Translations under genes and position numbers: made by a program
Assembly: GCA_016717725.1 (NCBI GenBank)
Contig: JADKFA010000014.1
Location: 22,237 to 86,236, forward strand
Direction of reading: 5' to 3'
DNA length: 64,000 nt
From: Bacteroidota bacterium
Lineage (GTDB): Bacteria > Bacteroidota > Bacteroidia > AKYH767-A > OLB10
Shown: one piece after another, positions 17,240 through 27,366 of the stretch
Layout: every line of letters begins with the position of its first letter
Numbering within the stretch: the stretch's first letter is position 1
The notes under the pieces: model-generated
Database searches by the model: none
What the model was told of the DNA's origin: nothing
The model's input: the letters and a program-made list of their open reading frames with translations, nothing else

Positions 17240-19432
17240 ATGGCTATTCTTCGCTTCCGCGCTCTGGAAAACAGCAGCAATCGTAAACCCATCGTTGTTA
17301 TTGCACCTTCGAGTAAGGTGAGTGACTTTTATGGTATTAATGTATTTGACAAAGAGAAAATGCATAAATACTTAAGTAAGGAAGTATTTAGACAATTGCA
17401 GGAAGCAACGCATATCGGTAATCGCATCGATCGCAAAGTAGCGGAGTTAGTAGCAGCGGCGATGAAGAACTGGGCGGTAAGCTTAGGTGCTACTCATTAC
17501 ACACATTGGTTTCAACCGTTAACAGGTAGCACTGCAGAAAAGCACGATTCATTTTTTGAATTGAGTGATGAAGGTCGCGCCATTGAAGCGTTTAGTTCAA
17601 GTGCACTTGTTCAACAAGAGCCTGACGCATCTTCATTCCCGAATGGTGGAATCCGTAATACATTTGAAGCACGTGGTTATACCGCATGGGATCCAAGTTC
17701 TCCTGCATTTATTATGGAGAGCCCATCAGGAAAAACATTGTGCATACCAACCATTTTCGTTTCATACACTGGTGAAACCCTCGATTTTAAAGCGCCACTA
17801 TTAAAAGCACTGCATGCATTAAATAATGCAGCGGTTCCTGTATGCCAGTATTTCGATAAAAATGTTTCTTCAGTGAATGCTACATTGGGTATCGAGCAAG
17901 AATATTTTTTAGTGGATATCGATATGTACAACGCACGCCCCGATTTAGAAATGACAGGTCGTACGTTGTTTGGTGCCGAAGCCGCCAAAGGACAACAGTT
18001 AGATGATCATTATTTCGGAACGATTCCCGATCGTGTGAACTCTTTCATGGTGGATATGGAAATTGAATCGATGAAGTTGGGCATTCCACTAAAGACACGT
18101 CATAATGAAGTAGCACCTTCTCAATTTGAGTGCGCTCCTGTGTTTGAAGATATTAATTTAGCAGTGGATCATAATCAACTGTTGATGGATGTAATGGATA
18201 AGGTTGCACGTCGTCATCACTTCAAAGTGTTGTTGCACGAAAAACCTTATGCTGGAATGAATGGCTCTGGAAAACATAATAACTGGAGTTTAAGTACCAA
18301 CACCGGAAAGAATTTATTGTCGCCCGGAAATTCTCCAAAAAGTAATTTGATGTTCTTAACGTTTTTCATCAATACCATTCGTGCTGTATTTGAACATGCC
18401 GATTTACTTCGTGCTTCAATCACCAGTGCTAGTAACGATCATCGCTTAGGTGCCAACGAAGCTCCTCCTGCTATCATGTCTATCTTCTTAGGAGAACAGT
18501 TGACGAGGGTGATGGATGAGATTGAAAAATCGGTGAAGGATAAAAAGATGACACCAGAAGAGAAAACTGCATTGAAATTAAACATCGGAAAAATCCCAGA
18601 AATTTTATTGGACAACACCGACCGTAACCGTACTTCTCCATTTGCATTTACAGGAAACAAGTTTGAGTTCCGTGCTGTAGGATCATCTGCAAATAGCTCA
18701 CATCCTATGACAATTCTTAATACAATTGTTGCGGATCAATTGTCGAAATTTCATACAGAAGTAGAAGGTATCATAAAGAAAGGTATAAAATCAGATGAAG
18801 CGATTTTAAAAGTATTGCGCAAGTACATCGTTGAATCAAAAGCTATCCGCTTCGAAGGAAATGGATATGGTGATGAGTGGAAAAAAGAAGCGAAGAGACG
18901 TGGATTGAGTAACGTAACGACAACACCTCCCGCTTTAGATGCATTTATTACTAAGAAGTCGATTGGTCTTTTTGAACGTAACGGAATCTTTAGTCATAGA
19001 GAGGTAGAAGCGCGTCACGAAATCATGTTAGAGACTTATATCAAGAAGATTCAAATCGAATCTCGCGTGATGGGTAGCATCGCGGTTAATCATATTATTC
19101 CTGCTGCTATTAAGTATCAAAATTTATTGGTACAAAACGTCGAAGGTATGAAAGATATTGGTTTGCCAAAAGAAGTATTCTCAACACAGATTGAACTAAT
19201 TAAAGAAATTTCTACGCACATCACTGTCATAAAGAAGAAAGTAGATGAAATGTTAGAAGCAAGAAAGAAAGCAAATGCACTTACCGATATTCGTGCGCAT
19301 GCCATCTCGTATTGCGATAAAGTGAAGGCGTACTTTAGCGAAATTCGCTACCATGTAGATAAGCTGGAATTAATTGTGGACGATGAAAGCTGGCCACTCC
19401 CAAAGTATCGTGAGATGGTAACGATTCGTTAA
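17240..19432 (+). CDS. glnN: type III glutamine synthetase
   Basis: 730 residues, the normal length for GSIII, which is much longer than GlnA. Seen in order: GSIII N-terminal THWFQPLTGSTAEKHDSFF (about 90-110), GIEQEYFLVD (about 217), catalytic NGSGKHNNWSLS (about 340), ATP-binding NRTSPFAFTGNKFEFR (about 463), and the long C-terminal extension. It makes glutamine from glutamate, ammonia and ATP in the cytoplasm and is the usual glutamine synthetase of many Bacteroidota. Single gene with its own promoter and terminator. No abnormality. Confidence 0.96.
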   Translation: MAILRFRALENSSNRKPIVVIAPSSKVSDFYGINVFDKEKMHKYLSKEVFRQLQEATHIGNRIDRKVAELVAAAMKNWAVSLGATHYTHWFQPLTGSTAEKHDSFFELSDEGRAIEAFSSSALVQQEPDASSFPNGGIRNTFEARGYTAWDPSSPAFIMESPSGKTLCIPTIFVSYTGETLDFKAPLLKALHALNNAAVPVCQYFDKNVSSVNATLGIEQEYFLVDIDMYNARPDLEMTGRTLFGAEAAKGQQLDDHYFGTIPDRVNSFMVDMEIESMKLGIPLKTRHNEVAPSQFECAPVFEDINLAVDHNQLLMDVMDKVARRHHFKVLLHEKPYAGMNGSGKHNNWSLSTNTGKNLLSPGNSPKSNLMFLTFFINTIRAVFEHADLLRASITSASNDHRLGANEAPPAIMSIFLGEQLTRVMDEIEKSVKDKKMTPEEKTALKLNIGKIPEILLDNTDRNRTSPFAFTGNKFEFRAVGSSANSSHPMTILNTIVADQLSKFHTEVEGIIKKGIKSDEAILKVLRKYIVESKAIRFEGNGYGDEWKKEAKRRGLSNVTTTPPALDAFITKKSIGLFERNGIFSHREVEARHEIMLETYIKKIQIESRVMGSIAVNHIIPAAIKYQNLLVQNVEGMKDIGLPKEVFSTQIELIKEISTHITVIKKKVDEMLEARKKANALTDIRAHAISYCDKVKAYFSEIRYHVDKLELIVDDESWPLPKYREMVTIR

Positions 19433-19450
19433 TTAAAAATAAGTAATTTT

Positions 19451-19484
19451 AAAGAGCCTTGAGAAATCGAGGCTCTTTTTTTTA
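19451..19484 (+). terminator. glnN rho-independent terminator
   Basis: AAAGAGCCT pairs with AGGCTCTTT around a TGAGAAATCG loop, followed by a run of T. Starts 19 bases after the glnN stop. Confidence 0.88.
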
Positions 19485-19549
19485 ACTTTTAAAGTTATTA
19501 ATCAATATTATAAATCTATTTCAATTCGAATCTGGTCGAGCCAAAGAAG

Positions 19550-19818
19550 GAAATTTTTCTCGCTAAGGCGCAATCCCGATAGCTATCGGGACGCAAAGGC
19601 GCCATCCCAATAGCTATCAGGACGCAAAGGGATTGCAGAGTTTTTCAAACGAAGTCACAAAGTTCCTTAGTTGTACAACTAACAAACTTTTATAATAATT
19701 ACTCTGTGTAAATCTTTGTGCTCTTTGTGCCGGTGAATGAAAGTTTGATTGAGTTACAATAGTTTGATAAATTTTCGTCAAATAAACTTAGCGCCTTTGC
19801 GCCTTAGCGAGAAAATTC
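19550..19818. repeat. ~270-bp inverted-repeat element with nested palindromes
   Basis: Left end TTTTCTCGCTAAGGCGCAA and right end GCGCCTTAGCGAGAAAA are inverted. The left arm is interrupted by TCCCGATAGCTATCGGGA (19574-19591) and a variant TCCCAATAGCTATCAGGA (19605-19622), each between GCGC and ACGCAAAGG, i.e. they look inserted into an older GGCGCAAAGGCGCAAAGG repeat. The stretch on to 20100 has one CGCGAGGCTTCGCGA (19926-19940) and no gene. Confidence 0.7.
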
Positions 19819-20102
19819 GTCTATCTCTTCCTTATTGTCTATTAAATTAAGGAAACAATCATACATTACACATTGATCGAATTAAGAATAGATCATCGCC
19901 AAATTATAGTTCAAGCCTCTCCCCGCGCGAGGCTTCGCGACCTCTCCAAAGAAGGAGAGGGAGCAATAAATAAATTAATTAATCTATAGTGCTCTCTAGT
20001 GAACTAGTGCCTCTAGTGTTGAAACTTGACAATCTCGATTAAACTATAAATTTACTTAAATGGAGTTGTAGTTCTTCCTGATGATGTTTTTTTTGCTTCT
20101 AT

Positions 20103-21281
20103 CTAAATTATTCTATTTAAAACTTTCATATAAAGCAACGTTTGTAAAACAGTCGTAGCTCCCAAAATCCATAAACACAAAACAATTTCCTGTTGGGATA
20201 AAAACCAATAACCCAACAAAGTTTGTAGTATAACGCATGCTGCAAAAATTCTCAGAATATTTTTTTCTTCTTTTACTTTCAATAAAGCATACAACAAAGG
20301 AAGTTGAATAGTGGTGAAGAGTAAGAGTATAAACACAGGAATCATCCACCAGATGGAAATACTATTCATTTGAAATTTATTCATGAAAACTAAGCAAATT
20401 CCTACCCAAGTTAAACCCATTGCCGTTCCTCCAATAACCATTTTTAAAACATATTCTTTTATTGCATCGCGATTACACTCTGTGAAGGTTAAAATTCCAC
20501 TTGTGCCTAGTAAATGGACCATAGCACATCCTGTATAAGTCCAAAGTAAGATCATGTGAAAGGAGCTCATCGATATGGACCCTAACAAAATTGCTCCAAT
20601 GAGGAAGGGAGTTTTGTTGTTTAATAATACGATTGAACTGCGAAAAAAATAAACTCCCGATTTTTTCAATTGAGTGAAATCAGTGCGCGGGAAGAAGGGA
20701 AGAGGATATATTGAATAAAAATAGGTACATAGAAATGCAAATCGGATTCCTTGTGAAGCTACTAGTAAAATGAGAAGTTCTCGGAATGAAAGTTGATTTT
20801 TGGTGAAGAGAATCCATCCAATAGTAACAATTAAACTTATCCAGCTAATCAAATTCCACGAGTTTATTTTATTCTCCAATTTCGCAATTACTTTGTACGA
20901 TTCATTGTAGATCTGTAGAATTAAATAGCAAGTTGCTAAGAGGAGTAGAGTAAGTGGAATTTTAAATAGAGCAAGGATCGCAATAAGTAAATAAGCAATG
21001 CTGAGTCGAACACGGATTGCATCTCTCCAAATAATGTTGGTTTTCGATGGATTTTCAAGAATGGAATGTTGGCAAAAAGTTTCGAATGAAAATAATGTGA
21101 TGTGTTGAAGAATCAGTAAGGATAAATAGTAAACACTGATCTGTCCCCATGAAAGTGTTCCGAATTTTAATAAGAAAACTAAAGTTAATGCAAGAAAGGA
21201 AATGCTCTTAAATGAATTTAATAAAAGTACTTTACCCATCGAAAATAGGATCTCGATTTTTACGTTAGGTTCAACCAGCAT
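20103..21281 (-). CDS. multi-pass membrane protein, polysaccharide-flippase-like
   Basis: About 392 residues with roughly 12 hydrophobic helices and few long loops, starting KVLLLNSFKSISFLALTLVF and SWGQISVYYLSLLILQHITL. The pattern resembles Wzx/MATE-like lipid-linked oligosaccharide flippases, but I see no decisive motif, so the assignment is tentative. I start at ATG 21281; a GTG three codons earlier is possible. The leftward GT-C glycosyltransferase gene lies 380 bases upstream, which supports a cell-envelope glycan role without proving it. Confidence 0.5.
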   Translation of the reverse strand: MLVEPNVKIEILFSMGKVLLLNSFKSISFLALTLVFLLKFGTLSWGQISVYYLSLLILQHITLFSFETFCQHSILENPSKTNIIWRDAIRVRLSIAYLLIAILALFKIPLTLLLLATCYLILQIYNESYKVIAKLENKINSWNLISWISLIVTIGWILFTKNQLSFRELLILLVASQGIRFAFLCTYFYSIYPLPFFPRTDFTQLKKSGVYFFRSSIVLLNNKTPFLIGAILLGSISMSSFHMILLWTYTGCAMVHLLGTSGILTFTECNRDAIKEYVLKMVIGGTAMGLTWVGICLVFMNKFQMNSISIWWMIPVFILLLFTTIQLPLLYALLKVKEEKNILRIFAACVILQTLLGYWFLSQQEIVLCLWILGATTVLQTLLYMKVLNRII

Positions 21282-21520
21282 TTTTTGCACGCTGTTTTTA
21301 CGAAAAAATAGGGGATTAGTTACTTCCTACGAACTCATAGTATAATTTAAACTTATTATTTAGGGGTACTGAATAAGTAATAAGGATTTGATTTATTATC
21401 ACTTAGAAATTACTTTTAGGGTTCTCGAGCAATCAAAATAGTCGAGTTTGAAATAGTGCTGTGCACCATAATTTATTTTTTGCACGGATATTATTGAAAT
21501 TAGTCCATTAAATTTTCAAT

Positions 21521-21565
21521 CACGTCGACGTAGAGGCAGGTATGACCTGCCTCTACGATGACGTG
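21521..21565. repeat. 45-bp imperfect palindrome
   Basis: CACGTC and CGTAGAGGCAGGT pair with ACCTGCCTCTACG and GACGTG around an AT centre; only two 2-base bulges. Lies with 21587-21618 in the gap between two leftward genes; nothing else is recognisable in 21291-21672. Confidence 0.8.
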
Positions 21566-21586
21566 ATATTTATAGAGAGAGAAAAC

Positions 21587-21618
21587 TTGTTGAGACAAGG
21601 CATGCCTTGTCTCAACAA
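21587..21618. repeat. perfect 32-bp palindrome
   Basis: TTGTTGAGACAAGGCA followed by its exact reverse complement. Has no T run next to it. Sits 55 bases from the stop of the glycosyltransferase gene and could act as its terminator or be a mobile palindrome. Confidence 0.85.
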
Positions 21619-21672
21619 AATCATTGGAAAATAAATTGTATTCTCTCAGGATGGTTAATTGTTGAGTAAGCC

Positions 21673-23097
21673 CTATTTAGCTCTATAAAGCTCCCAGCCA
21701 TTGGGATAGATTGCTATTCGAACCAGCTTTTTCTGTTGCTGTAATTGATTGAAAATTTTAACCGGCTCGGATTCTTTGTATAATGTTGTGAATCGACTTG
21801 GGTTAAATAATATTAAATCACGGTTATTGTACAACGGAAATGTAGTGCCCCACATGTTTACAATTTCATGAGGTACATCGTATGTTCGTAACGCACCATC
21901 GATAGCAAAAGTATTTAATGTTGAACTGGGCAGTTTTTTTAAAGCATTAGCGATGATTAATTCTTCCTGCTGATAATTGTAGATGGGATAGATCACCTTA
22001 AAGCTTAATGCAAGTTGAATGGTGATGGCAAAAATGTAAATGAGAACACGTGAATTTCTTGTTTTAAATTGGAATATTAACAGTTCATAAGCTGGGTAAA
22101 GTGCCAGTAAAACGATGGGGAATGCTGGCATTAATAATCTCAATTCTTGAGTGGGAAATCCTGCAATGAATATCAAAAATATCGCAAGGCATATCAACCA
22201 TAGTTTGGGAAGAAATATTCCAGAACGCAAACTGAAAATAATAAAGACAAGTCCAATGATGCAAAATCCAGGATGTAAAACCACACTTAATGCATAAAGT
22301 ATGTTGGGTAATGTGTATTGAGAAATGTCTGCACCAATGGTAAAGCTATTTTTAAAAAGATTTAAGATCGACCAGTTTTCAATCCATGGGTGTAAAATAA
22401 AATCAAAACTATCTTGCCCTTTTAAAAATATGGTAGGGGTGAATGACATTAAGATTGCAAAAACAGTAATGAGGAATAAGCTAAACCGCATCTTCGCTGT
22501 TTTCCAAATCATCGGCAGAATGGGAATGAGGAGAATGGCAACCGAATAGCGTGTTTGAATTGCAAGTATGGCCATGCAAACAGAAATAATCATCGATTGA
22601 CTGCTATTGTTCTTTTGCCATTTATAAAATTCAAGCAGCGACCAAACCATAAAAGCCATGGAGAGCATATCTGGCAAAGCAACCAGCGATGAACGAAAGA
22701 AGAATGGAGAAAGAAATAATACTAGAAATGCATACCGTTGCCTTTGTGTTCCTTCTGGATAGAGCGCGTTGAGGAGTTTGCAAAAACTAATGTAACAAAC
22801 ACCAGCAGCAATTAAACTTACAAATTGCAAACTGTATAAGTCAGGAATTACAACCGAAAAGATGGAGCCAATTAATGGGTAAAGAACAGGACTCGATTGA
22901 CTTATAGGAGATGTTCCACCCAGCAAAAAGCCAAATACCGATTGCATGTAACGAAATAAATCATGGGGTTCCTGACCGTAAAGTCCATTAAATTGTTTCC
23001 AAATGCAAACGCCAAAAGTGAGAGGTAAAAGCAATACGATAACCAACCAATTAAATTGGATGTTTTTAGTATTGCCGATGCGCACTCCGTTATCCAT
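21673..23097 (-). CDS. GT-C type (family 39-like) membrane glycosyltransferase
   Basis: 474 residues with about 10-11 transmembrane helices. The first luminal loop has GLYGQEPHDLFRYMQSVFGF, where an acidic-residue-containing loop after the first helix is typical of PMT/ArnT-like GT-C enzymes that use lipid-linked sugars. The helix content and FLSPFFFRSSLVALPDMLSM agree with that fold. The C-terminus is a short soluble domain (IRTYDVPHEIVNMWGT). Acceptor and sugar are unknown. Located between the TonB receptor and the flippase-like gene, all leftward. Confidence 0.6.
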   Translation of the reverse strand: MDNGVRIGNTKNIQFNWLVIVLLLPLTFGVCIWKQFNGLYGQEPHDLFRYMQSVFGFLLGGTSPISQSSPVLYPLIGSIFSVVIPDLYSLQFVSLIAAGVCYISFCKLLNALYPEGTQRQRYAFLVLFLSPFFFRSSLVALPDMLSMAFMVWSLLEFYKWQKNNSSQSMIISVCMAILAIQTRYSVAILLIPILPMIWKTAKMRFSLFLITVFAILMSFTPTIFLKGQDSFDFILHPWIENWSILNLFKNSFTIGADISQYTLPNILYALSVVLHPGFCIIGLVFIIFSLRSGIFLPKLWLICLAIFLIFIAGFPTQELRLLMPAFPIVLLALYPAYELLIFQFKTRNSRVLIYIFAITIQLALSFKVIYPIYNYQQEELIIANALKKLPSSTLNTFAIDGALRTYDVPHEIVNMWGTTFPLYNNRDLILFNPSRFTTLYKESEPVKIFNQLQQQKKLVRIAIYPNGWELYRAK

Positions 23098-23131
23098 TGA
23101 AAGTAGTAAAGGTAATAGAATTACTTAAACA

Positions 23132-25443
23132 CTAAAATGTCATGCTTACGCCCAGCGAAGGTAGGAAAGGTAATTGATTTACGCGTTGATATCGAACTCT
23201 GTCGAAGTAGAATATATTTTCCCTGTCATAAATATTGATTGCGCTTGCCGTGATATCCAGATTGGAATTTTTACTTAAAAACAAATTCTTTTCAAACTTA
23301 TATCCATTCGATGATATGGAGGAAGTCGCTTACCATTGAGTGGCCCATAAATAATTCCTAAAGTTCCATTCGTACTGTTCGGATCCGTGTATAGTCCATC
23401 AGAGAAATTCTGATACTCATAAAAACCCTGCGTGCCGCTAAATGGAAATCCAGATCCAAAATTCCACCTTGCATTAAATTCCCAGTCAAGCTTTTTTCCG
23501 AACGTATAAGATCCTACTAAATTCACATTATGTCTGCGATCGAAATGTGGACGGTATTCACGAATACCATCGTTACGTGTAACATAGGTTAATGAGTAGA
23601 CAGCCCATAAATAAATGCGCTTATATTCATACTTCACTACTAAATCGGCACCATAAGAACTTCCTTTTTCAATGATGAAATCTTTTGTTAAGTAATCAGG
23701 CTGATCTTGATAGAATCCATTGTCAGGATATACTTTATCGCGATTGATATTGGAAAGTTGTGTGAAATCTTTATAAAATGTTTCTACATTCACATTTAAA
23801 TGCTTGGTGATGTCAATTTCAGCACCAACAATGATGTCTCTTGCTTTTTGCAATCTTGAATTTACTTCTTTACCATTAAAGTTATCGGGTAAGCTCTCTG
23901 GTCCAGATAGAAATCCATAAAATAAATTCACTACATCTCGATCAGAAACAGCACTAATTAAATTTTGCGCATAAATTCCTCCAGCCATTTTAAAGCGTAA
24001 CCCATCAGTAGCATTTACTTTGATTCCGATACGTGGCTCAGGAGAGAATTCACTTAACGAAGCAAAGTACTGAAGTCGAATGCTTGGCTCAATAACTATT
24101 TTATCTCTGGAGATGCGATAACGTACAAATGATCCAAATTCAGTTGTGTTTTCAATTTGTTCATAGGTTAATCCAGTAATGGTGTTGGTAAATAATTCCG
24201 TTCTGAAGCCTAAGACTTCTAAACCTATTTTCAACTCATCTTTATTGAAAAAACTGGTTAGGTTAAATCCAAAGTTGAATCCGTTGATGGCACTTTTACG
24301 AGGTGCTTCGTTGGCTTCTTTTTGATTGATGTTGTATTTTGAAAAGGCAAATACTCCGTCTATAAGTGTATTCGATCCTTTGGGGACTAAAATAAAGTTT
24401 GCACCAAAGCCATTCGATTTCCAATTAATGTCAGTTACGTTTTTGAATATAGCATTGTCATTAAAGTCAAACCCAAATAGATTTATTTGCGATCCATTTT
24501 CTCCGTTTAATGATACTTTGCCGTAAAAATCTTGAAAGCTAAAAGGAAGTCCATCTTTGTCAACATAGTCATAAAGTTCTTTTGATGATTGATCGAGATA
24601 TGAATTTTTGTAGCTAATCAAAAATGAACTACTGCCACCACCATCTTCTTTTTGTTTTTTGATGGGACCTTCAAATAATAATTTACTCGAAAATGTAGAA
24701 GCACTCAACTTGCCACCATAACGTCGTTTGTTTCCTCCGCGCGTGGTGATGTCCATCACTGAAGAAATGCGATCTCCATAATCTGCAGGAAATCCCCCCG
24801 TGTACACATCAGCATTGCGTAAAATGTCAGTGTCGAAAACAGAAAATAATCCGATAGAGTGAAAAGGATTGTAAACGATCATCCCATCTAACAAAACTTT
24901 ATTCATGATTGGTGTTCCTCCTCGAATGTAAAGTTGACCACCTTGATCGCCACTAAAAACAACACCGGGTAACACTTGTAAATATTGAGCAAGATCAGGC
25001 TCTCCGCCAATGGATGGAACTGATTTTATTTCGCGCGGTGTAATTTTATTTACCGAAGCTCTTACTTCTGTTTTTCTCGCTTCTTTTTCTGCCGATACTT
25101 CTACCGTCTTTAAGTTGACCGATCCTTTCTTGATGTAAATCTGCTTGTCGGTGACTTTATCTTCGATAACCGTAATTTCAACTAATGAACTGTCATAACC
25201 AATGGCACCAATGGTTAAAAAATAGACTCCCGGTGGAACATTGGTGATGCTATAAAATCCATTCACATCGGTGATGCTTCCAAATTGAGTCCCTTTTATG
25301 AATACAGGAGTGTACAATACAGGCTCCCCATTTTCTTTGTCATAAAGAAATCCACGTACACTACCGGTTTTTTGTGCAAATGAGACCGCTGTACTAAAAA
25401 GTAAGAGGAGAAATACGGTTAAACGAAGTAGGTTTTTATTCAA
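23132..25443 (-). CDS. TonB-dependent outer-membrane receptor with carboxypeptidase-like N-terminal domain, C-terminal frame break
   Basis: N-terminal signal (LLRLTVFLLLLFSTAVSFAQ), a carboxypeptidase-regulatory-like domain (GSVRGFLYDKENGEPVLYTP...GFYSITNVPPGVYFLTI), a plug (VPSIGGEPDLAQYLQVLPGV, GGQLYIRGGTPIMNKVLLDG) and a 22-strand-type barrel. The frame ends early at 23275, but one base added to the T run at 23289-23292 (A on the coding strand) gives DISLKKNLFLSKNSNLDITA and a proper barrel end (PFLPSLGVSMTF) with stop at 23132-23134; 770 residues. No ATG is available; TTG at 25443 is the start. Likely imports a siderophore, vitamin or glycan. Confidence 0.88.
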
Positions 25444-25470
25444 GGGATGTGTTTATTAATTGGTGATTTT

Positions 25471-25663
25471 AGCTGCTAGCTTCTGGCTGCTAGTTGCTGG
25501 TACTTAACTTTTAACTTTTATCTTTTTTATTTAACTTCTTGCTTTTAGTCGCGAAACCTTGCTATTAGCTACTAGCTACGATACATTTCATTCTATCTAC
25601 AAACTTCTTGAAGCTTGAAGCTAGAAGCTAGTAGCTAGAAGCCAGAAGCTAGAAGCTAGCAGC
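25471..25663. repeat. inverted pair of 7-bp tandem repeats (AGCTAGA type)
   Basis: 25471-25525 reads AGCTGCT AGCTTCT GGCTGCT AGTTGCT and drifts into AACTTTT units; 25609-25663 reads AGCTAGA AGCTAGT AGCTAGA AGCCAGA AGCTAGA AGCTAGC, approximately the inverse. The period is 7 throughout. The right tract supplies the stop codon of the EVE gene. Confidence 0.8.
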
Positions 25664-26060
25664 CCATTTCCAGAATAACATCAAATTCTTCAGGAAGGAT
25701 AGATACAACGGAGAGACGATTTAATCTCAACATTTGTATGTCTTTCAATTTAGGTTCTGCTTTGATCGTTGCTAGCGTCACAGGTTTTTTTAATTTCTTG
25801 AAGGGCTTTAAATCCACCGACACCCAATTTTCATCGGTGGTAGTTGGATCTTGGTACCCTTCTTTTTTTACTTTGGCAATGCCCATGATAGCCAACCCTT
25901 CATTACTGTGGTAGAATAAAACCATGTCGCCTTTCTTCATGCTTCTCAGGTTATTCCGTGCTTGGTAATTTCGCACGCCATCCCAGCAAGCGGATCCATC
26001 TTTAACGAATTGATCCCAAGAATACTTAAATGGTTCTGACTTTACGAGCCAGTAGTTCAT
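25656..26060 (-). CDS. EVE-domain protein
   Basis: 134 residues covering a single EVE domain: MNYWLVKSEPFKYSWDQF, then CWDGVRNYQARNNLRSMKKG and VLFYHSNEGLAIMGIAKV. EVE is a PUA-like/YTH-related fold that binds modified bases in nucleic acid; bacterial stand-alone members are of uncertain role. Length and motifs are complete. Its stop lies inside the heptamer repeat tract. Confidence 0.9.
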   Translation of the reverse strand: MNYWLVKSEPFKYSWDQFVKDGSACWDGVRNYQARNNLRSMKKGDMVLFYHSNEGLAIMGIAKVKKEGYQDPTTTDENWVSVDLKPFKKLKKPVTLATIKAEPKLKDIQMLRLNRLSVVSILPEEFDVILEMGC

Positions 26061-26158
26061 ATTTACTTTTATAAAGGGACTCCGAAAATACAGAATGCAA
26101 TCGAATGATCATCGTTGCTTTTCACAGATTTATTATTTTTACAAATAAAATACTTGCT

Positions 26159-27037
26159 ATGAAACGTTTACTCCTGACTTTCACCTTCTTGACTTTTTTC
26201 TCACTCTCAAAGGGATGGGCGCAGTCATCCTGTTGCGAGGCTACCGCTGAAAGTACTTTATCGTTTGCTGATTTTGCAAATGACGAAAAGTTCATAGCCA
26301 ATCATATTCCTCCTGTTCCTCTCGATTTTACCCCAAAAATTGGTAAGATGGTTAACATTAAAGTGGAAGGAGGAAAGGAAGCTGCCATTTTTGAGGTGAA
26401 GTCGGGGAAGACAACAGGAGCTCTTATTCTGATGTTTCACGAGTGGTGGGGATTGAATGAATATATTTTACGTGAGGCAGAAAGGATTCATATAGCTACC
26501 GGAGCTACCGTTTTAGCTGTTGATTTATACGATCGTAAAGTTGCAACAACAGCCGAAGAAGCCTCAAAGCTCATGCAAGGGTTGAATAAAGATAGAGTGG
26601 AAGCCATTGTCAAATCTTGTTTGGAGTATGGTGGAAAATTTTCGCGAGTGCAAACCATCGGCTGGTGCATGGGTGGTGGATGGAGTTTGCAAGCAGCCAT
26701 TTTAGCAGGTCAACAAGGCTATGGTTGTGTGGTTTATTACGGAATGCCTGAAATGGAAAAGGAAAAGTTGGCAAAATTGGATGGACCCGTTCTCGGAATT
26801 TATGCAAGTAAAGACGCATGGATTACCCCTCAATTGGTAGATGAGTTTGATGAAAATATGAAAATTGTTCAAAAGAAATTTACGAAGTATTCTTTTGATG
26901 CAGATCACGCCTTTGCGAATCCGAGTAATCCCAAATATGACAAGGTAGCCACAGCAAAAGCCAATGAATTGGTGATAAAGTTTTTGAAGGAAAATTTTAA
27001 TGCTCCCCTCAAGAAACCAACGCTAGAGAAAAAGTAA
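26159..27037 (+). CDS. secreted dienelactone hydrolase family protein
   Basis: 292 residues. I choose ATG 26159 rather than the earlier ATG 26105 because it gives a clean signal peptide (MKRLLLTFTFLTFFSLSKGW). Alpha/beta-hydrolase motifs: HEWWGLNEY, nucleophile in IGWCMGGGWS (Cys170), the acid in ASKDAW and the base in DADHAFANP, the Cys-Asp-His triad of dienelactone hydrolases. Likely periplasmic, acting on esters or lactones; the physiological substrate is unknown. Divergent from the EVE gene. Confidence 0.85.
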   Translation: MKRLLLTFTFLTFFSLSKGWAQSSCCEATAESTLSFADFANDEKFIANHIPPVPLDFTPKIGKMVNIKVEGGKEAAIFEVKSGKTTGALILMFHEWWGLNEYILREAERIHIATGATVLAVDLYDRKVATTAEEASKLMQGLNKDRVEAIVKSCLEYGGKFSRVQTIGWCMGGGWSLQAAILAGQQGYGCVVYYGMPEMEKEKLAKLDGPVLGIYASKDAWITPQLVDEFDENMKIVQKKFTKYSFDADHAFANPSNPKYDKVATAKANELVIKFLKENFNAPLKKPTLEKK

Positions 27038-27210
27038 CTTATTGTAATTCCGTCGATTGCTTTTTGTGTATCGGTGACTCTTTATTCTCTTTTTGGCAGA
27101 TGGTCGTGAAGCCTCGGATTCGTCGCGAGACTTCGCGATTAGATGTAATATTTCTTCCTCTTTTTGAAAGCTGCAACCTCGAAATTTCGTATCTTCGCAC
27201 TCTGAAATGG

Positions 27211-27363
27211 ATGTTAGATATTAGCTTTTAGATGTTAGATTTACTTCTTAAAGTTTGAAATCAATCACCTGTTTAATAAAACTATTAAAAAAACTTGTCC
27301 TGCAGAAATGCGGGGTCCAACCTCCAAAATCTAACGTCTAACATCTAACATCCAATATCCAAA
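27211..27363. repeat. inverted pair of 7-bp tandem repeats upstream of aconitase
   Basis: 27211-27241 reads ATGTTAG ATATTAG CTTTTAG ATGTTAG; 27327-27363 reads ATCTAAC GTCTAAC ATCTAAC ATCCAAT, the inverse complement. The right arm ends three bases before the aconitase ATG and therefore overlaps its ribosome-binding region. The rest of 27038-27210 contains a CGCGAGACTTCGCG palindrome (about 27118) and no gene. Confidence 0.8.
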
Positions 27364-27366
27364 GAA

